Below, piece after piece: positions 36,199 to 46,605 of a DNA stretch of 64,000 nt. The position numbers and the translations under genes are program-made. Source of the stretch: Thozetella sp. PMI_491 (taxonomy: Eukaryota > Ascomycota > Sordariomycetes > Chaetosphaeriales > Chaetosphaeriaceae); contig MU270015.1 of the NCBI GenBank assembly GCA_021432635.1, forward strand, positions 2,548,063 through 2,612,062. Reading direction: 5' to 3'. The notes under the pieces are model-generated. The model ran no database searches. It was not told where the DNA came from and was given only the letters and a program-made list of their open reading frames with translations. Every line of letters starts with the position of its first letter. Position 1 is the first letter of the stretch.

Positions 36199-37905
36199 AT
36201 GTGGCTCATCAATACGCTCAGCTTGCAGTTGGAATTCACTTCGAGTCCTGAACTGCAACCCTATGCAATCTTATCGCACACCTGGGAAGATGAAGAGGTG
36301 ACGTTCCAGGACATGGCGGATCTCAGATGCGCTAGGAAGAAGAAAGGATTCGCCAAGATCGAACGCACTTGCTATCTAGCCATTGCACGGGGGATCAACT
36401 TTGCATGGGTCGACACCTGCTGCATCAACAAGGAGAGTAGCGCAGAGCTCACCGAGTCGATCAATTCTATGTTTGCGTGGTACAAGACGTCTTCGGTGTG
36501 TTTTACCTTTCTCGCCGATCTGCCGGTGCTGGAGGCTACCGAGCAGGACTGGCTCGACCGCAGTTTTCTTCACTGCCGGTGGTTCACGCGAGGTTGGACC
36601 TTCCAGGAACTGATTGCTCCGGAAATCTTGGAGTTCTACGACTGCGAATGGCAGTACAGAAGCACAAAGGAATTTCTACGCGAGGAAATCTCCGACATCA
36701 CAGGTGTGGATGAGGCTGTGCTTGAGAAGAGCAGTCTACTATACACCATTCCCGTGGCAAAGAGATTCTCCTGGGCGGCTTCTCGCGAGACAACCCGAGA
36801 AGAAGACCGGGCCTATTCGTTATTAGGGATATTTGATGTAAACATGCCCATGATCTATGGAGAAGGGGCAAAAGCATTTATTCGCCTCCAGGAAGAGATC
36901 CTGAAGCAGACTAACGACCTCACGATCTTCGCCTGGACAAGCTATCGAGAATCGCGGAAGGACTTCAGACCACTGCATTTGGACTCCCATAACCAGCCGT
37001 ATCGTGGCATCCTCGCCAATTCGCCCTTGGAATTTACATGGTGTCGGAAAGTCGAGAGGATCGATGACTACCTCGCTTCTCATACCGAATTTTCAATGAC
37101 CAATAATGGGCTTCGCATCGACACCTTTCTTGCAATGGGTACGGAGAAGGATTACATCCTCAACCTAGATGCTTATAATACAGACAAGTACACCGGAATA
37201 CGGAGCAGAGTGGGTGTACGCTTGATAAAAACGCCAGGCGGATTTGTACGGCACTTTCCAGATCGACTCTTCAAGACAACGGACCCACTCATCTGGGAAG
37301 GAAAATATACGACCGTATATATTCGAAAGACCGTCACTCCTGAAGAATCCCAAGTCCTGCAAGCACGAAATCCATGTAGCATTGGTCTTCGCTACCAACT
37401 ACCAACGCATTATAGCCTAGAGAGCATCAGCGTACGACCGCAAAAGTTGTGGGATCCACACAAGGAAATACTACACATACAAGCAATCGAGGACTTTACG
37501 GCATATTTCGATCTGTCTCTCACCGAGATGTCGCTATCTAAGCCCACTAGAATAGTGGTTGTATTCGGTCTTGTCAAACGGCCTGGCGTTTCTGGGCTCC
37601 AGGTTTGGGCCTCGGTGCACACACAAGCGGACATCTCCTCATCAGAAATAATGGAACAAATAGAGAAGTATCGAATTCTGAAGACAGATGCAAACCTTCA
37701 GATGCTCCGTAGACTTGTTCTAGATGGGGAAAAATCTAGGACTTTGCAACACTTGAACACAGTGTTCTTAGAAACTGCATCGCCGACAGGTGTCCAGGTT
37801 TCACTAGACTTGCCTGAGCAGCGCGACTTTGAGGAAGGCAGAGAAATGTATTTCCTTCTTCGGTCTGCTCTTGTTCCGGAGTCTACCTTGCAGCTAGATT
37901 TCTAG
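36199..37905 (+). CDS. HET-domain protein (heterokaryon-incompatibility type)
   Basis: A single exon of 568 aa. The start MWLINTLSLQLEF is typical for the family, and the HET domain follows at once: YAILSHTWEDEEVTFQDM, then KIERTCYLAIARGINFAWVDTCCINKESSAELTESINSMFAWYKTSSVCFTFLAD, and RGWTFQELIAPEILEFYD. A conserved block SRETTREEDRAYSLLGIFDVNMPMIYGEGAKAF completes the usual core. No NACHT, ankyrin or WD repeat region follows; the C-terminal 300 residues are of unknown fold. Such proteins trigger cell death when non-self is sensed during hyphal fusion. The frame is open upstream of 36199, but no earlier ATG is present. Confidence 0.9.
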   Translation: MWLINTLSLQLEFTSSPELQPYAILSHTWEDEEVTFQDMADLRCARKKKGFAKIERTCYLAIARGINFAWVDTCCINKESSAELTESINSMFAWYKTSSVCFTFLADLPVLEATEQDWLDRSFLHCRWFTRGWTFQELIAPEILEFYDCEWQYRSTKEFLREEISDITGVDEAVLEKSSLLYTIPVAKRFSWAASRETTREEDRAYSLLGIFDVNMPMIYGEGAKAFIRLQEEILKQTNDLTIFAWTSYRESRKDFRPLHLDSHNQPYRGILANSPLEFTWCRKVERIDDYLASHTEFSMTNNGLRIDTFLAMGTEKDYILNLDAYNTDKYTGIRSRVGVRLIKTPGGFVRHFPDRLFKTTDPLIWEGKYTTVYIRKTVTPEESQVLQARNPCSIGLRYQLPTHYSLESISVRPQKLWDPHKEILHIQAIEDFTAYFDLSLTEMSLSKPTRIVVVFGLVKRPGVSGLQVWASVHTQADISSSEIMEQIEKYRILKTDANLQMLRRLVLDGEKSRTLQHLNTVFLETASPTGVQVSLDLPEQRDFEEGREMYFLLRSALVPESTLQLDF

Positions 37906-38896
37906 GAACCAGCGTCATGGAGGGTGGAGGAGAGTACGGGGGGTTGGGTAGGCTAGAGGGCTTGGAGCTGGCGATTCGCGGCATGATTGTCAGTATCTCC
38001 AATATTGGCTCTTGCAGTCGTCGATGCCAATCATCCAAGAGCAGTACGTGGCAGTTTGGCGACTTAGAGCTGGGTCTCAATAATACGTAACCACGAAGCT
38101 TCAACGCGCACGTCATTCTCTCCCAGACCGTGCGTCTACGTCCCCAAAGGCCCGCGTGCTTTGACCAGATCCTTGCCATACTCGTAGCACGCATCGATAG
38201 CAGACAATAAAGAAAGAAAGCTCAACGCCGGACATGTTGTGTGCCTGATAACGAACTGCTGAAGGCCAGAAACAAAAGAGTTAACTAGCAGAAATCGGAT
38301 GGCTCTTTAACGAAAGGGAAAGGGCGAAAGTATGACGAGCACACGGCTGGGTGGGTTGCTGGCGGGTGGGTGGGGGCGGGCGACCGTTATATGATAGTCT
38401 AGCTTAGGCATATCATAAGGCTTACTCTTATGTTCAACTGCAACCAATCTCAGGTCAGGGGGCATTCTCTGAGTATATACTATTATTTATTCGGCAGCCG
38501 TTCCCGTTTCTATACAATACCCCTTCGGTAATCACACCATGCAACGCGTTACTTTATCCTTGATGTTTCATAGCCTAGCTAATTGGTAACTACCAGAGGT
38601 AGTGAATTAGCTCTCTACCTAGTCATGACTTACTCGGCCCTTGATGTCCAGGAACAACGATTGCAGAGAGCAAAAGGAACACCCAGGTCACTCCCGAAAC
38701 GTTCCTTAGTTTGAAATAACAAACCGTAAACATAGCTAAAAATATTGAGCTACTCTACGGTTAAACCTGACCACAATAGGAAAGAAAGATAAAGTCGAAA
38801 AGGGGGTTGATCCAATTTGCTTCAAGCCAAGTGTATCAGCGGGCAACATCAACCCTCCCCCAACTCTTGCACCAGATTACAAACATGCCCAATATT
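37906..38896. other. Intergenic region, no gene recognised
   Basis: This region contains 3' ends of two convergent genes. A GGGTGGG-rich patch lies near 38348-38380. No coding signal was found. Confidence 0.35.
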
Positions 38897-39232
38897 CTAC
38901 GGGCAGTCGATGGATCCGAAGTTATTCTTGGTTGCTTCAAACCAAGTAGATTCAACCATCCCACCATTGCAGACGCTGGGAACATTAAACTGCCACTTGA
39001 GGTGGTTGTCGGTGCCGACGGCACCACAAGAGGTTGCAGATGCTGAGCATGCGGAAAATCGTTTTAGGTTGTCCCACAGACCTCCACAGATTCCGGATAT
39101 GTCTGGCATATTACCGGCTTCGACGATGTAGGTGTAAATGCCGTTGTTCTGCAAAATGCAGGAGTTTGCGGCAGAAGTTGCCGTGAGGCCGGCTAGGGCA
39201 GCCAAACCAGTGATAGAAATCGTGAGCTTCAT
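38897..39232 (-). CDS. Small secreted cysteine-rich protein
   Basis: A single exon of 111 aa. It has a clean signal peptide (MKLTISITGLAALAGLTATSA) and six cysteines at residues 25, 49, 62, 69, 88 and 110, enough for three disulfides. There is no membrane segment. The mature part has the motif HLKWQFNVPSVCNGGMVESTWFEATKNNFGSIDC. Size, export signal and even cysteine number fit the general class of fungal effectors or antimicrobial proteins, but I recognise no named family. It lies next to a 75-bp tandem repeat and between two HET-domain genes. Confidence 0.8.
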   Translation of the reverse strand: MKLTISITGLAALAGLTATSAANSCILQNNGIYTYIVEAGNMPDISGICGGLWDNLKRFSACSASATSCGAVGTDNHLKWQFNVPSVCNGGMVESTWFEATKNNFGSIDCP

Positions 39233-40632
39233 GATGCTGGGTCTGTAGTGACCTCAAGGGACTGAGAAGTTATAATCAGCTATTGAGAGCAAAAGAAAGT
39301 CTCGCTTGATATTTGGTATATCAGAACACTTCAAAAAGCGAATTCAAGGTGCAATTTATACTTCAACGTTAGTTACCACTACTTCAGACCAGTGCCCAAG
39401 CCTTCTCATATATCGCACAGATACCCAACCTTTGCTTCTGGCCCCCTCAACTGCGCCACCTCTCTTTGAACGCTGGCCGCCCAAAATATGGTTGCTCTTG
39501 ATGAATAATCTCTTGGCTTTCTCAACTGTGCCGCTTCGCTTTGGCGAAGGGCTGCCCAAAATCTAGCTATGCCTGATAGATAATCTCTTAGCATTGCAAA
39601 GGATGCGTGGTGAACTCAACGATTATTGGCCAAGATGTAATTCTCTTATTCCTATTAGTATAGTGTTTCTAGGAGGAAAAACTGAGAAAAGTTCCCTGCA
39701 TCTAAAGCACTAGCCAACAAGAGTGATTGGCAAACGAAGGAACTCACCACCCTATTAAAGAACTTTTGATTACTTACTACTCGAGGACTTTACTACCACA
39801 GCCCAAGAGGAATCTCTTGGCCATGTCGTGCAACTTATCGCTTAATCCTCATTGTTTCAGCCGCGGTAATCACTTATTTGTATTGCCACACGGCTCCGAC
39901 TAGTTGCCAAAGACACGCGCTTGTAGTTTAGGCGACCATAGCTTACTCGGTCCTTTTAATGGCCATCTGTGCATCTCACAGGCCTGCGAATAGTCTAGCC
40001 GCAAACTAATGTCCCTGGACCAGTGAAAGATGATCTCTAGTCAAGCTGGATATTTGTGTTAATATATAGGCATGATGAAATAGTCCGGATTGTGTCCCCT
40101 ACTATTTGCCAAGTGAGAATACGATCTAAACGAAAGACGGGTGAACCTTTTTCTTCTTCTTTTTCATTCGTGAGGCTGTGTCTAATTTACATGCACGAAT
40201 AAGATCCCTTACAGAGTATGACGTTGATCTCCAGATCGTCGTAATTTGATTTACAATACATAAGCTGAATCATCTGATGGGTTTATTTGTGCCACACACA
40301 CTGAGTGTTATGGAAGACGCGCCATTCATCTTCATTACGTTATCGAGATCATTCTCTGTCAAAACAGCTACCTGAACTAGCCTAAAGATCCGACAGCCTT
40401 AGTAAAGACTCGCGGGATACTGCTCAGAAGCCACTCTTGTAAAGCTGAGAACTGGCTCGGCCATGCACGGGTCTTGCATGGAGACGGGTTAAATCCCGTC
40501 ACAATTTGGGAGTTTGGAGCGCAGGACAGTTCCAAGCACGTCAATCACGTCAAGAAAGTAAGCTTCATGTCTAAAGCAAAACAAAGACGCCTCTGGTTTT
40601 CTATTATGCTGCGACTATTCCGGTTATTCGCT
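39233..40632. other. Intergenic region with tandem repeat
   Basis: This 1.4-kb stretch is the 5' flank of the small secreted protein gene and has no other gene. It includes the 75-bp repeat at 39446-39595. Confidence 0.35.
39446..39595. repeat. Imperfect 75-bp tandem duplication
   Basis: Two adjacent units begin at 39446 (ctcaactgcgccacctctc) and 39521 (ctcaactgtgccgcttcgc). They share the landmarks CTCAACTG(C/T)GCC, (G/C)CTGCCCAAAAT-like and GATAATCTCTT(G/A)G at matching offsets. Several of the differences between units are C/T or G/A changes. It lies 210 bp upstream of the small secreted protein's start codon. Confidence 0.7.
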
Positions 40633-41671
40633 CTAAATTTCTCGAAGAAGCCCCCACACGTTTTCCGCCAACCCATCTTTGCGTAAACTTGCGAGCAAAA
40701 TCTGACCCTTGGGTGAGGCGGGCTCAGCGGCTTGATCAATGGAGTACATTCCACTGCCCACTTCTCCGTTGCTCCCTTTCGCGACTCCGAGTTTCCCCCG
40801 CAAAGAAATACCGGAAACAGTCGTCGAGCCCACTGCTGAAGGGTATTTCTGGCTTGTCGCAACAAATAGGTGCAGCTCACCGCTTCCCTCAGGAGTGAGG
40901 CCCACTAGGAAGATGGCAACTCCCAGAGCGATTCGTACGAAAAGCGATCGTGCTTCACGCGTAATGCCGCTTTTGACAGGCCCTGGGAAGGTGTGTACAA
41001 AGCTCACAGTGGGCGCACTCTGTGCAAATTTCTCCATGTAGAGGGTAATCATTGAGGTGGCGTGGCCGACGATCTTATTGGTTCCCAAACCCTTGCCGTC
41101 GAGGTGGTCAAGATCAACTGGGCCTTCTTTGGATCCACAGAAGACACTCACCACTCGGCGTAGCGCGGTTGCCTTCTCTATCTGAGGTAGCAAGTTGGCA
41201 ATAAACCGTGCGCGAGAGAAGACGGAGAGGGTCATAAAGAGAGGTTTTCCATCCTCGGTAGCTATGACTCAAATATTAGACCATGTTTACAAGAGACACA
41301 CAAGAGAAGACCTAGTTACTCTTTTCCAGATCTAAGGTTCCTTGAGAAAGGAATAGCACGTTGACGGTAGTCTCACGCCTCTTGATTTCATTACAGACCC
41401 TGTCAACATTCTCTAAGTTGCTTAGATCAGACTTGAAGAAGACGAGCTGGGCCTCCGGGTTGGCCACTTTGCACTCCGAGATGATCTTATTTGCAGCCTC
41501 CTGGACACGGCCCACGAGATAAAGCTTGGGCTTTCTAGCATACTTGACCAGAGCTCGGAGTGTGTATTCGCCGATGCCACTAGTCCCGCCAGCAAATACT
41601 GCAACGAGGCCGTCCGGCAGTTCCGCTGATATCCGCGAGTTGGATTTCTTAGCTTCCTCGACAGCAACCAT
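40633..41671 (-). CDS. Atypical short-chain dehydrogenase/reductase
   Basis: Model complement(join(40633..41261, 41320..41671)), 326 aa. The nucleotide-binding motif FAGGTSGIG lies near residue 29-35, followed by KLYLVGR and FFKSDLSNLENVDRV (the adenine-ring Asp). The NNAG position reads LSQGTL. Where classical SDRs have YxxxK the sequence reads GHATSMITLYMEKFA, as in a fungal subgroup with a diverged active site. The family segment VSVFCGSKEGPVDLDHLD and FVHTFPGPVKSG are present. The intron has donor GTAACT and acceptor CATAG (58 nt). NADP-dependent reductase activity is possible but not certain without the Tyr/Lys pair. Confidence 0.82.
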
Positions 41672-42583
41672 GGTGATATATGTAAAATGCCGAAGGAAGA
41701 ATCTCAGGTACTAAAGGGAAGGCTTTTTTGTATCGTGATGAGCAAAGACAAACTGCGTATAGCTGCGGCTCTAGGTACTTTTTGCAACGATGCGGCCACC
41801 TTCTACCGGGTGTTTCAACAAACCAGCGGTTTCTTTTATCCACTTGACTATATACCTGGCCGTTCACACGCCTCTATTCCTAGAAGCTAAGAAGAAGTCC
41901 GAAAATGCCGATACGTCCAGCGCTCGGAAGGTTATTATATCAGACCCGGGCTTGGATCACGCCGAGCCCGGGGAATTAGCGCGTCCGAATTAGGAAAATG
42001 CAAGGGTAAAAAGGCCGAGTCTTGGCATGATCGTTACCACTTAGTGCCTCGAATCGCAGAAACTCTCCTTTCGGCTGGTAGCGTTTCTCTTTCGAGCATT
42101 ATTGGAATGCATAGTGGGCGCGATGCTTAGCTGGCAAGAAACTACTTTAATAAACACGGAAGATCAAGCAGCTTATAGACTGAGGGGTTCGGGGACATGA
42201 TACGCCAACAACGCGTGACAAAGCAAGCCAAGGTTCCCACTGGGGCGCCGTTACATGCTTCATGGATGCATAGCTGATCATAGATCTGCCTGTTACCATT
42301 CGGTCAAGCAGACTAGAAAACAATAGCCGCTCGACTTTATTCGGGCTGTATTCCTTCCTGTGGCGGAATTGAGCTATTAGGCACCGCCACACTACACCGC
42401 CACTCAGAACTCGCCTAAGATACCTGCTTTGGAGGGCTACCCGTTTAAAATAGGCAACCAGCATAACTCACGGCGAGTCGGTACTTCTTATTTGCAGTCC
42501 CACCGAGTTTGTTCACTGCGTCCTTTGACAAGAAGGACTACATGACTTCATTGCAGGTAGTAAACCCCTCGGTCGCAGAATAA
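41672..42583. other. Divergent intergenic region, no gene recognised
   Basis: This 912-bp stretch lies between the start codons of the SDR and the HET-domain gene. Only short frames are present. Confidence 0.35.
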
Positions 42584-44909
42584 ATGCGTTCATTAAGATC
42601 ATGGTTCCTTGGAATCGGTGCATTATCCCACGGCAAGCCGCGTGGGGAATTATGTGCCAACTGCGATAGGGCAACGGCGGCCGGGCTTGACAAGAGGCTG
42701 GAAACAATAAGTGTTCGAACGCCGAGTCCTCTGCCAGCTTCGCCTCGTTCGAGGACAGATGATTCGGAAGACCGCTCCTTTGAGGACAGGCTTCCCGACC
42801 TGCCTAGGCACACAACTCTTCTCGTCGGGGCTGTCGATTCTGCGAATACTTGCGGATCATTATATTACAGGAAGAAACCGCCGACATCCTACGAGTGGAG
42901 TACAAGATCGATATGCAGAGTCTTGGGGCCCGCAAGATCAAGATTAAGATACGTTTCGAATGGGAGGTCAAAGACGTCAACGACTACAGTATGCACGACT
43001 ACCTGCTAGTCCGTGTCGACTTCGGCTCTGATATCTGCTTCGATTACTGGAACGTTTTGGAAGCGGCTGAAGGTAATGTATTCTGGCGGGTTACGGGGCT
43101 GCTTTCTCACCTGTCATATCAAGTCTAACAGTTTGACCCATAGGGGATATCGTTGTCTCGAAGCAGCTCCGCTTGGAAGCTTTGTCGAATCAATCCTACT
43201 CCGATCCGGAAACCCTCAAGTGGCTTAAGGACCACACCGTGTCGTGCAAAGCGCATGACCATTCCTTTCCGAAAAGCGATTATCTCCCCGACAGACTTAT
43301 CGATGTCCAGGACGGGGCCGTGCGCCTGGTGCCTCGAGAGTCTCTAGATTCCTCGGCACCAAAGGACTGCCTTGGATATGCTGCACTTAGCCATTGCTGG
43401 GGCTCTCCAGCGGATGCCCAGTTCCAGCTTACATCTACGCGGTCCTCGCTTGCGCAGCGATTGGAAGGTATCAGTCTCCAGGAGCTAGAGGCTGTTCCCA
43501 TCCTGCGAGATGCCATCGAAATCACAAGAGCCTTATCCATACCCTATCTTTGGGTCGACTGCCTATGCATCCTGCAAGACGACATTTCCGATTGGGAGCA
43601 GCATTGCGCTCGAATGGACCAGGTCTACAGCAATGCCAAGGTCACGCTTGCAGCGGCAGCTTCAAGATCCTGCCGAGAAGGGTTCTTGCAGAAGAAGGGC
43701 CAAATTACGTTACTCCCTTTTCGATCTCGCATCGAGTCGACCACGTTAGGGTATATAAGAGCGCAGTTCAAGTTCATTTTCACGGGGAAGGTTGGTACAG
43801 CAGTTGACAACTACGTCGACTTTGCCCAAACTCCCCTTTCACAGAGGGGGTGGGCGGTCCAAGAAAGGGTACTATCTGCTCGTCAGATAGTTTTCGGTCC
43901 ATGTAACGTACACTTCATGTGCCCTGAGTTCAGACACTCGAGGGATGCAAAGCTGGTCCCTGTTTGTTATACTCCGGCCATCAGCGACGTCACCAAGTTG
44001 CCCATTGAGGAGGTGCATGGCCTTTGGACCGCCGTCCTGAGAGAATTTCGGGGTATCACCGGAGCGTCGTTCACCAATCCTACCGACTTGCTTCCGGCAA
44101 TGGCTGGCCTGGCTGCGATTTTTTCGAGGCGGCTTGGCGATCAGTACTGTGCGGGTCATTGGAAGCAGGATCTTCCCATCGATCTGATGTGGACCTCTTC
44201 GAATTCTGTTCCAATTTCCAAGTCGGCACACCTTCGACGCATTCGTTCCCCCGATCCCTTCCTAGTCCCTTCATGGAGCAGACTTTGCCATGACTACACC
44301 GACGACCTGCGGTCGTACTCTGGCCGTCGATTTCTCACCCGCCGGTCGGAAGTGGTGAGCATTGACTCGCAGATCAGTCCTGTCCGAGACAGCGAGCTAG
44401 GAGCAATAAGTGGCGCCACGCTTAAAATTGAAGCCCACGTTATGAGCTTATTACTCACACCTAATTTGCGATTCGCTTCAGCCGAGAGCAACCGCGGCCA
44501 AGTCTGCGGCATTGGGGCCAGTGTTCAAGAAAAGCCGGAGCAGAAGTGGCGCGTAAAACTACAACAACCCGACGGGGCGATATGCCAATGTATAGTTCAT
44601 CTCGACTATAATATTATGAGAACAGATGTCCATTTAGACTCTTTCGACTGGAAGTGGATTCTACTGGGAAGCTGCACGCTACCTGAGCCGGAAAACCCTA
44701 GCATCGCCTTCCAGAAGCAGCCTGGAAAGAAGGAAGAGAGACATCCCTATGGACTCCTAGCTAAACGAGTCGGACAGGATAGAGACGATTGGTATCGTAT
44801 TGGGACTTTTGTTCCCGATGACCGGTTTGAGCCGGTCTGTGGTCATTCCTCATTATCATTGGACACTTTTACGAAAGCTAGCGTGGTTGAGAAGATCGCT
44901 CTTATCTAA
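42584..44909 (+). CDS. HET-domain protein with N-terminal cysteine pairs
   Basis: Best model join(42584..42712, 42808..43072, 43144..44909), 719 aa. The long last exon carries the HET domain: CLGYAALSHCWG, LEAVPILRDAIEITRALSIPYLWVDCLCILQDDISDWEQHCARMDQVYSNAKVTLAA, then QRGWAVQERVLSARQIVFG. Exon 2 joins it through a 71-nt intron (GTAATG, CATAG). Exon 2 begins around GCRFCEYLRIII, and exon 1 contains LCANCDRA, paired cysteines common at the N-terminus of this subgroup. The first intron has a weak donor (GTTCGA) and no clear branch site, so the 5' end (42584-42808) is uncertain. It likely acts in non-self recognition or programmed cell death. Confidence 0.8.
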
Positions 44910-45087
44910 TCCCCGGACGTGTCTTTAGCACGCTGATTTACCATAACCTGCATAGCCTTTCAATAGTTCAATAGTTTTGCTCTCATTTATGTACTTCTTT
45001 GGTGGTAACTATGAACAAAAATAAAACTAAGGGCTAGCTTGTACCTATAGGCCAAATATGACAAGCCGGGTAGACAGTGTCATGAAA

Positions 45088-46605
45088 CTAGGCGAAACTA
45101 GCACCCACAATCCAGGTAACGTCGTCGTTAAATGAGGAGGTAGTGTCCCAAGCCTTAGGACCTCCGTTGCCAGCAGCGTAGCCCACGGCATTGTAGTGGC
45201 GGAAGTAGTGGGCCGGGTAGTTCCAAGATCGAATCGTGCTGCCCTGGCCGGTGACGCCAGCCTGCGTGCACCACGTCGCATCTTCCGAAAACTGCTTAGA
45301 GCCGTCATTCTTGTCAACCCAGAGCTGGTAGTTCGAGTGACGGATGAAGCTGCCGGGAGTATCCTTGGACTCGAACGAGAAGCAATCGCTGTTGCCGAGG
45401 CCGGTGCGAACGGTCCAGCTAGCCTGCTGCCTGAGAGAAAGGCTATCGGACGACGTGACGACCTGAGTGTTGACTGTGTTGCTGGTATGGGCGAGGTAAC
45501 GTGTCGTGCAGCAGGCGGTCGTAACCTTGAACGAGATGGAAGAACCAACGGTAAGCGCCGGGCCGCTGTTTCGGGCAGCCGGGGCGTAGTTCTGGGCCAC
45601 GATATTGGCCTGGACTGCGTTCTCCGTGGCGTCAGACGGATACCCCGTAGTCATCACACCTTCGTAGAAGGTACCCTGCGACGAATCGCTGTTATCACCA
45701 CCAATACCGAGGATAATGGAACCTTCCTTCCTCATAGGGTTGTATCTGTCCGTGCCTGGGTAAGGGCGCTGGCCGCTGAAGTAGGTCGACAGCGCGCCAG
45801 ACTTAGCATCACCTCCGCGGACTGCCCACTGGTTGCCAGAGTTGCCCTTGACAATGGCAGTGACGAACCGAGAGGTAATTGAGGGAACGTTTTGGTACTT
45901 GGTGTGGCCATCGGTACCAACGTAGAGGCCGTTCTCGAGATCGGCTAGAATCCAAGGGCCATTGCCGGCGCCAGTATCGAAGCCGGTACCCAAGCCAAAG
46001 TAGATGGCCTCCATATGGCTATCACCAGTATCATCGCTGCTAACCTCGGCGTTGCCGTAGTCGAAGCAGCAGCCGCCGTTGTAGTGGGTCCCGTCGAAGA
46101 CCGCATACATTCCCTCGGCCGCATCCCCTACGGCGGTGCCATTGGCAGCGTTGTTGCGGTAGCCCGTGCCGGGTGAGACAAAGACGCCATATGCTTTTTT
46201 ACCGTTCAGCGTGACGGGCGCACCAAGTGCACCGGCAAGATCATCGCCGTTTGTCTCCACACGGGGGTCAGCCCCACCGCCAGGAGCGCGGGTGAGGTGG
46301 TTATTACGACCAGATTGATCGTAAATTATGGAAATAAGACATGTAGTGCCGGTGCAGAAACTGTCTTGGGTGGCGGGGTTCGCGACACCGCCAGCCGACA
46401 GCGGCCGGACATCAGTGGTGGCACTGTCAGATCCGCGCTTGACTTGGTAAAGCGGGCCACTATATGCGTCGTACAGAGCACGAGTGGTGCTGTGTGCGGC
46501 AACACAGGGTGTACCCCCGGAGGCGTAGAGGTCGCAGGGAGCTGCGTGAACAAGGGTGCCCGTGGCAGCAAAGCCCAGGGCAAGCCGTTTGCGTATAGAG
46601 AGCAT
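45088..46605 (-). CDS. abfB: Secreted alpha-L-arabinofuranosidase B (GH54 + CBM42)
   Basis: A single exon of 505 aa, the family's usual length. The signal peptide MLSIRKRLALGFAATGTLVHA is followed by the GH54 catalytic domain starting PCDLYASGGTPCVAAHSTTRALY. By family knowledge the nucleophile is the Glu of ADLENGL (E224 here) and the acid/base the Asp of GIGGDNS (D304). The CBM42 starts near SISFKVTTACCTTRYLAHTSN and shows the three beta-trefoil repeats with HxxxxxxD-type arabinose-binding positions. It removes terminal arabinofuranosyl residues from arabinan, arabinoxylan or arabinogalactan. The ATG at 46605 was chosen because it starts the signal peptide. The HET gene ends 178 bp away in convergent orientation. 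Confidence 0.95.
   Translation of the reverse strand: MLSIRKRLALGFAATGTLVHAAPCDLYASGGTPCVAAHSTTRALYDAYSGPLYQVKRGSDSATTDVRPLSAGGVANPATQDSFCTGTTCLISIIYDQSGRNNHLTRAPGGGADPRVETNGDDLAGALGAPVTLNGKKAYGVFVSPGTGYRNNAANGTAVGDAAEGMYAVFDGTHYNGGCCFDYGNAEVSSDDTGDSHMEAIYFGLGTGFDTGAGNGPWILADLENGLYVGTDGHTKYQNVPSITSRFVTAIVKGNSGNQWAVRGGDAKSGALSTYFSGQRPYPGTDRYNPMRKEGSIILGIGGDNSDSSQGTFYEGVMTTGYPSDATENAVQANIVAQNYAPAARNSGPALTVGSSISFKVTTACCTTRYLAHTSNTVNTQVVTSSDSLSLRQQASWTVRTGLGNSDCFSFESKDTPGSFIRHSNYQLWVDKNDGSKQFSEDATWCTQAGVTGQGSTIRSWNYPAHYFRHYNAVGYAAGNGGPKAWDTTSSFNDDVTWIVGASFA

Noticed and set aside
40440-40515. tRNA-like fold: a 6-bp stem with 7-nt loop (catgca...tgcatg) followed by an acgggttaaatcccgt T-arm-like hairpin
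   Set aside because: The would-be anticodon loop lacks T at position 33, and no matching acceptor stem or D arm could be found. Probably chance or a degraded tRNA-derived sequence.
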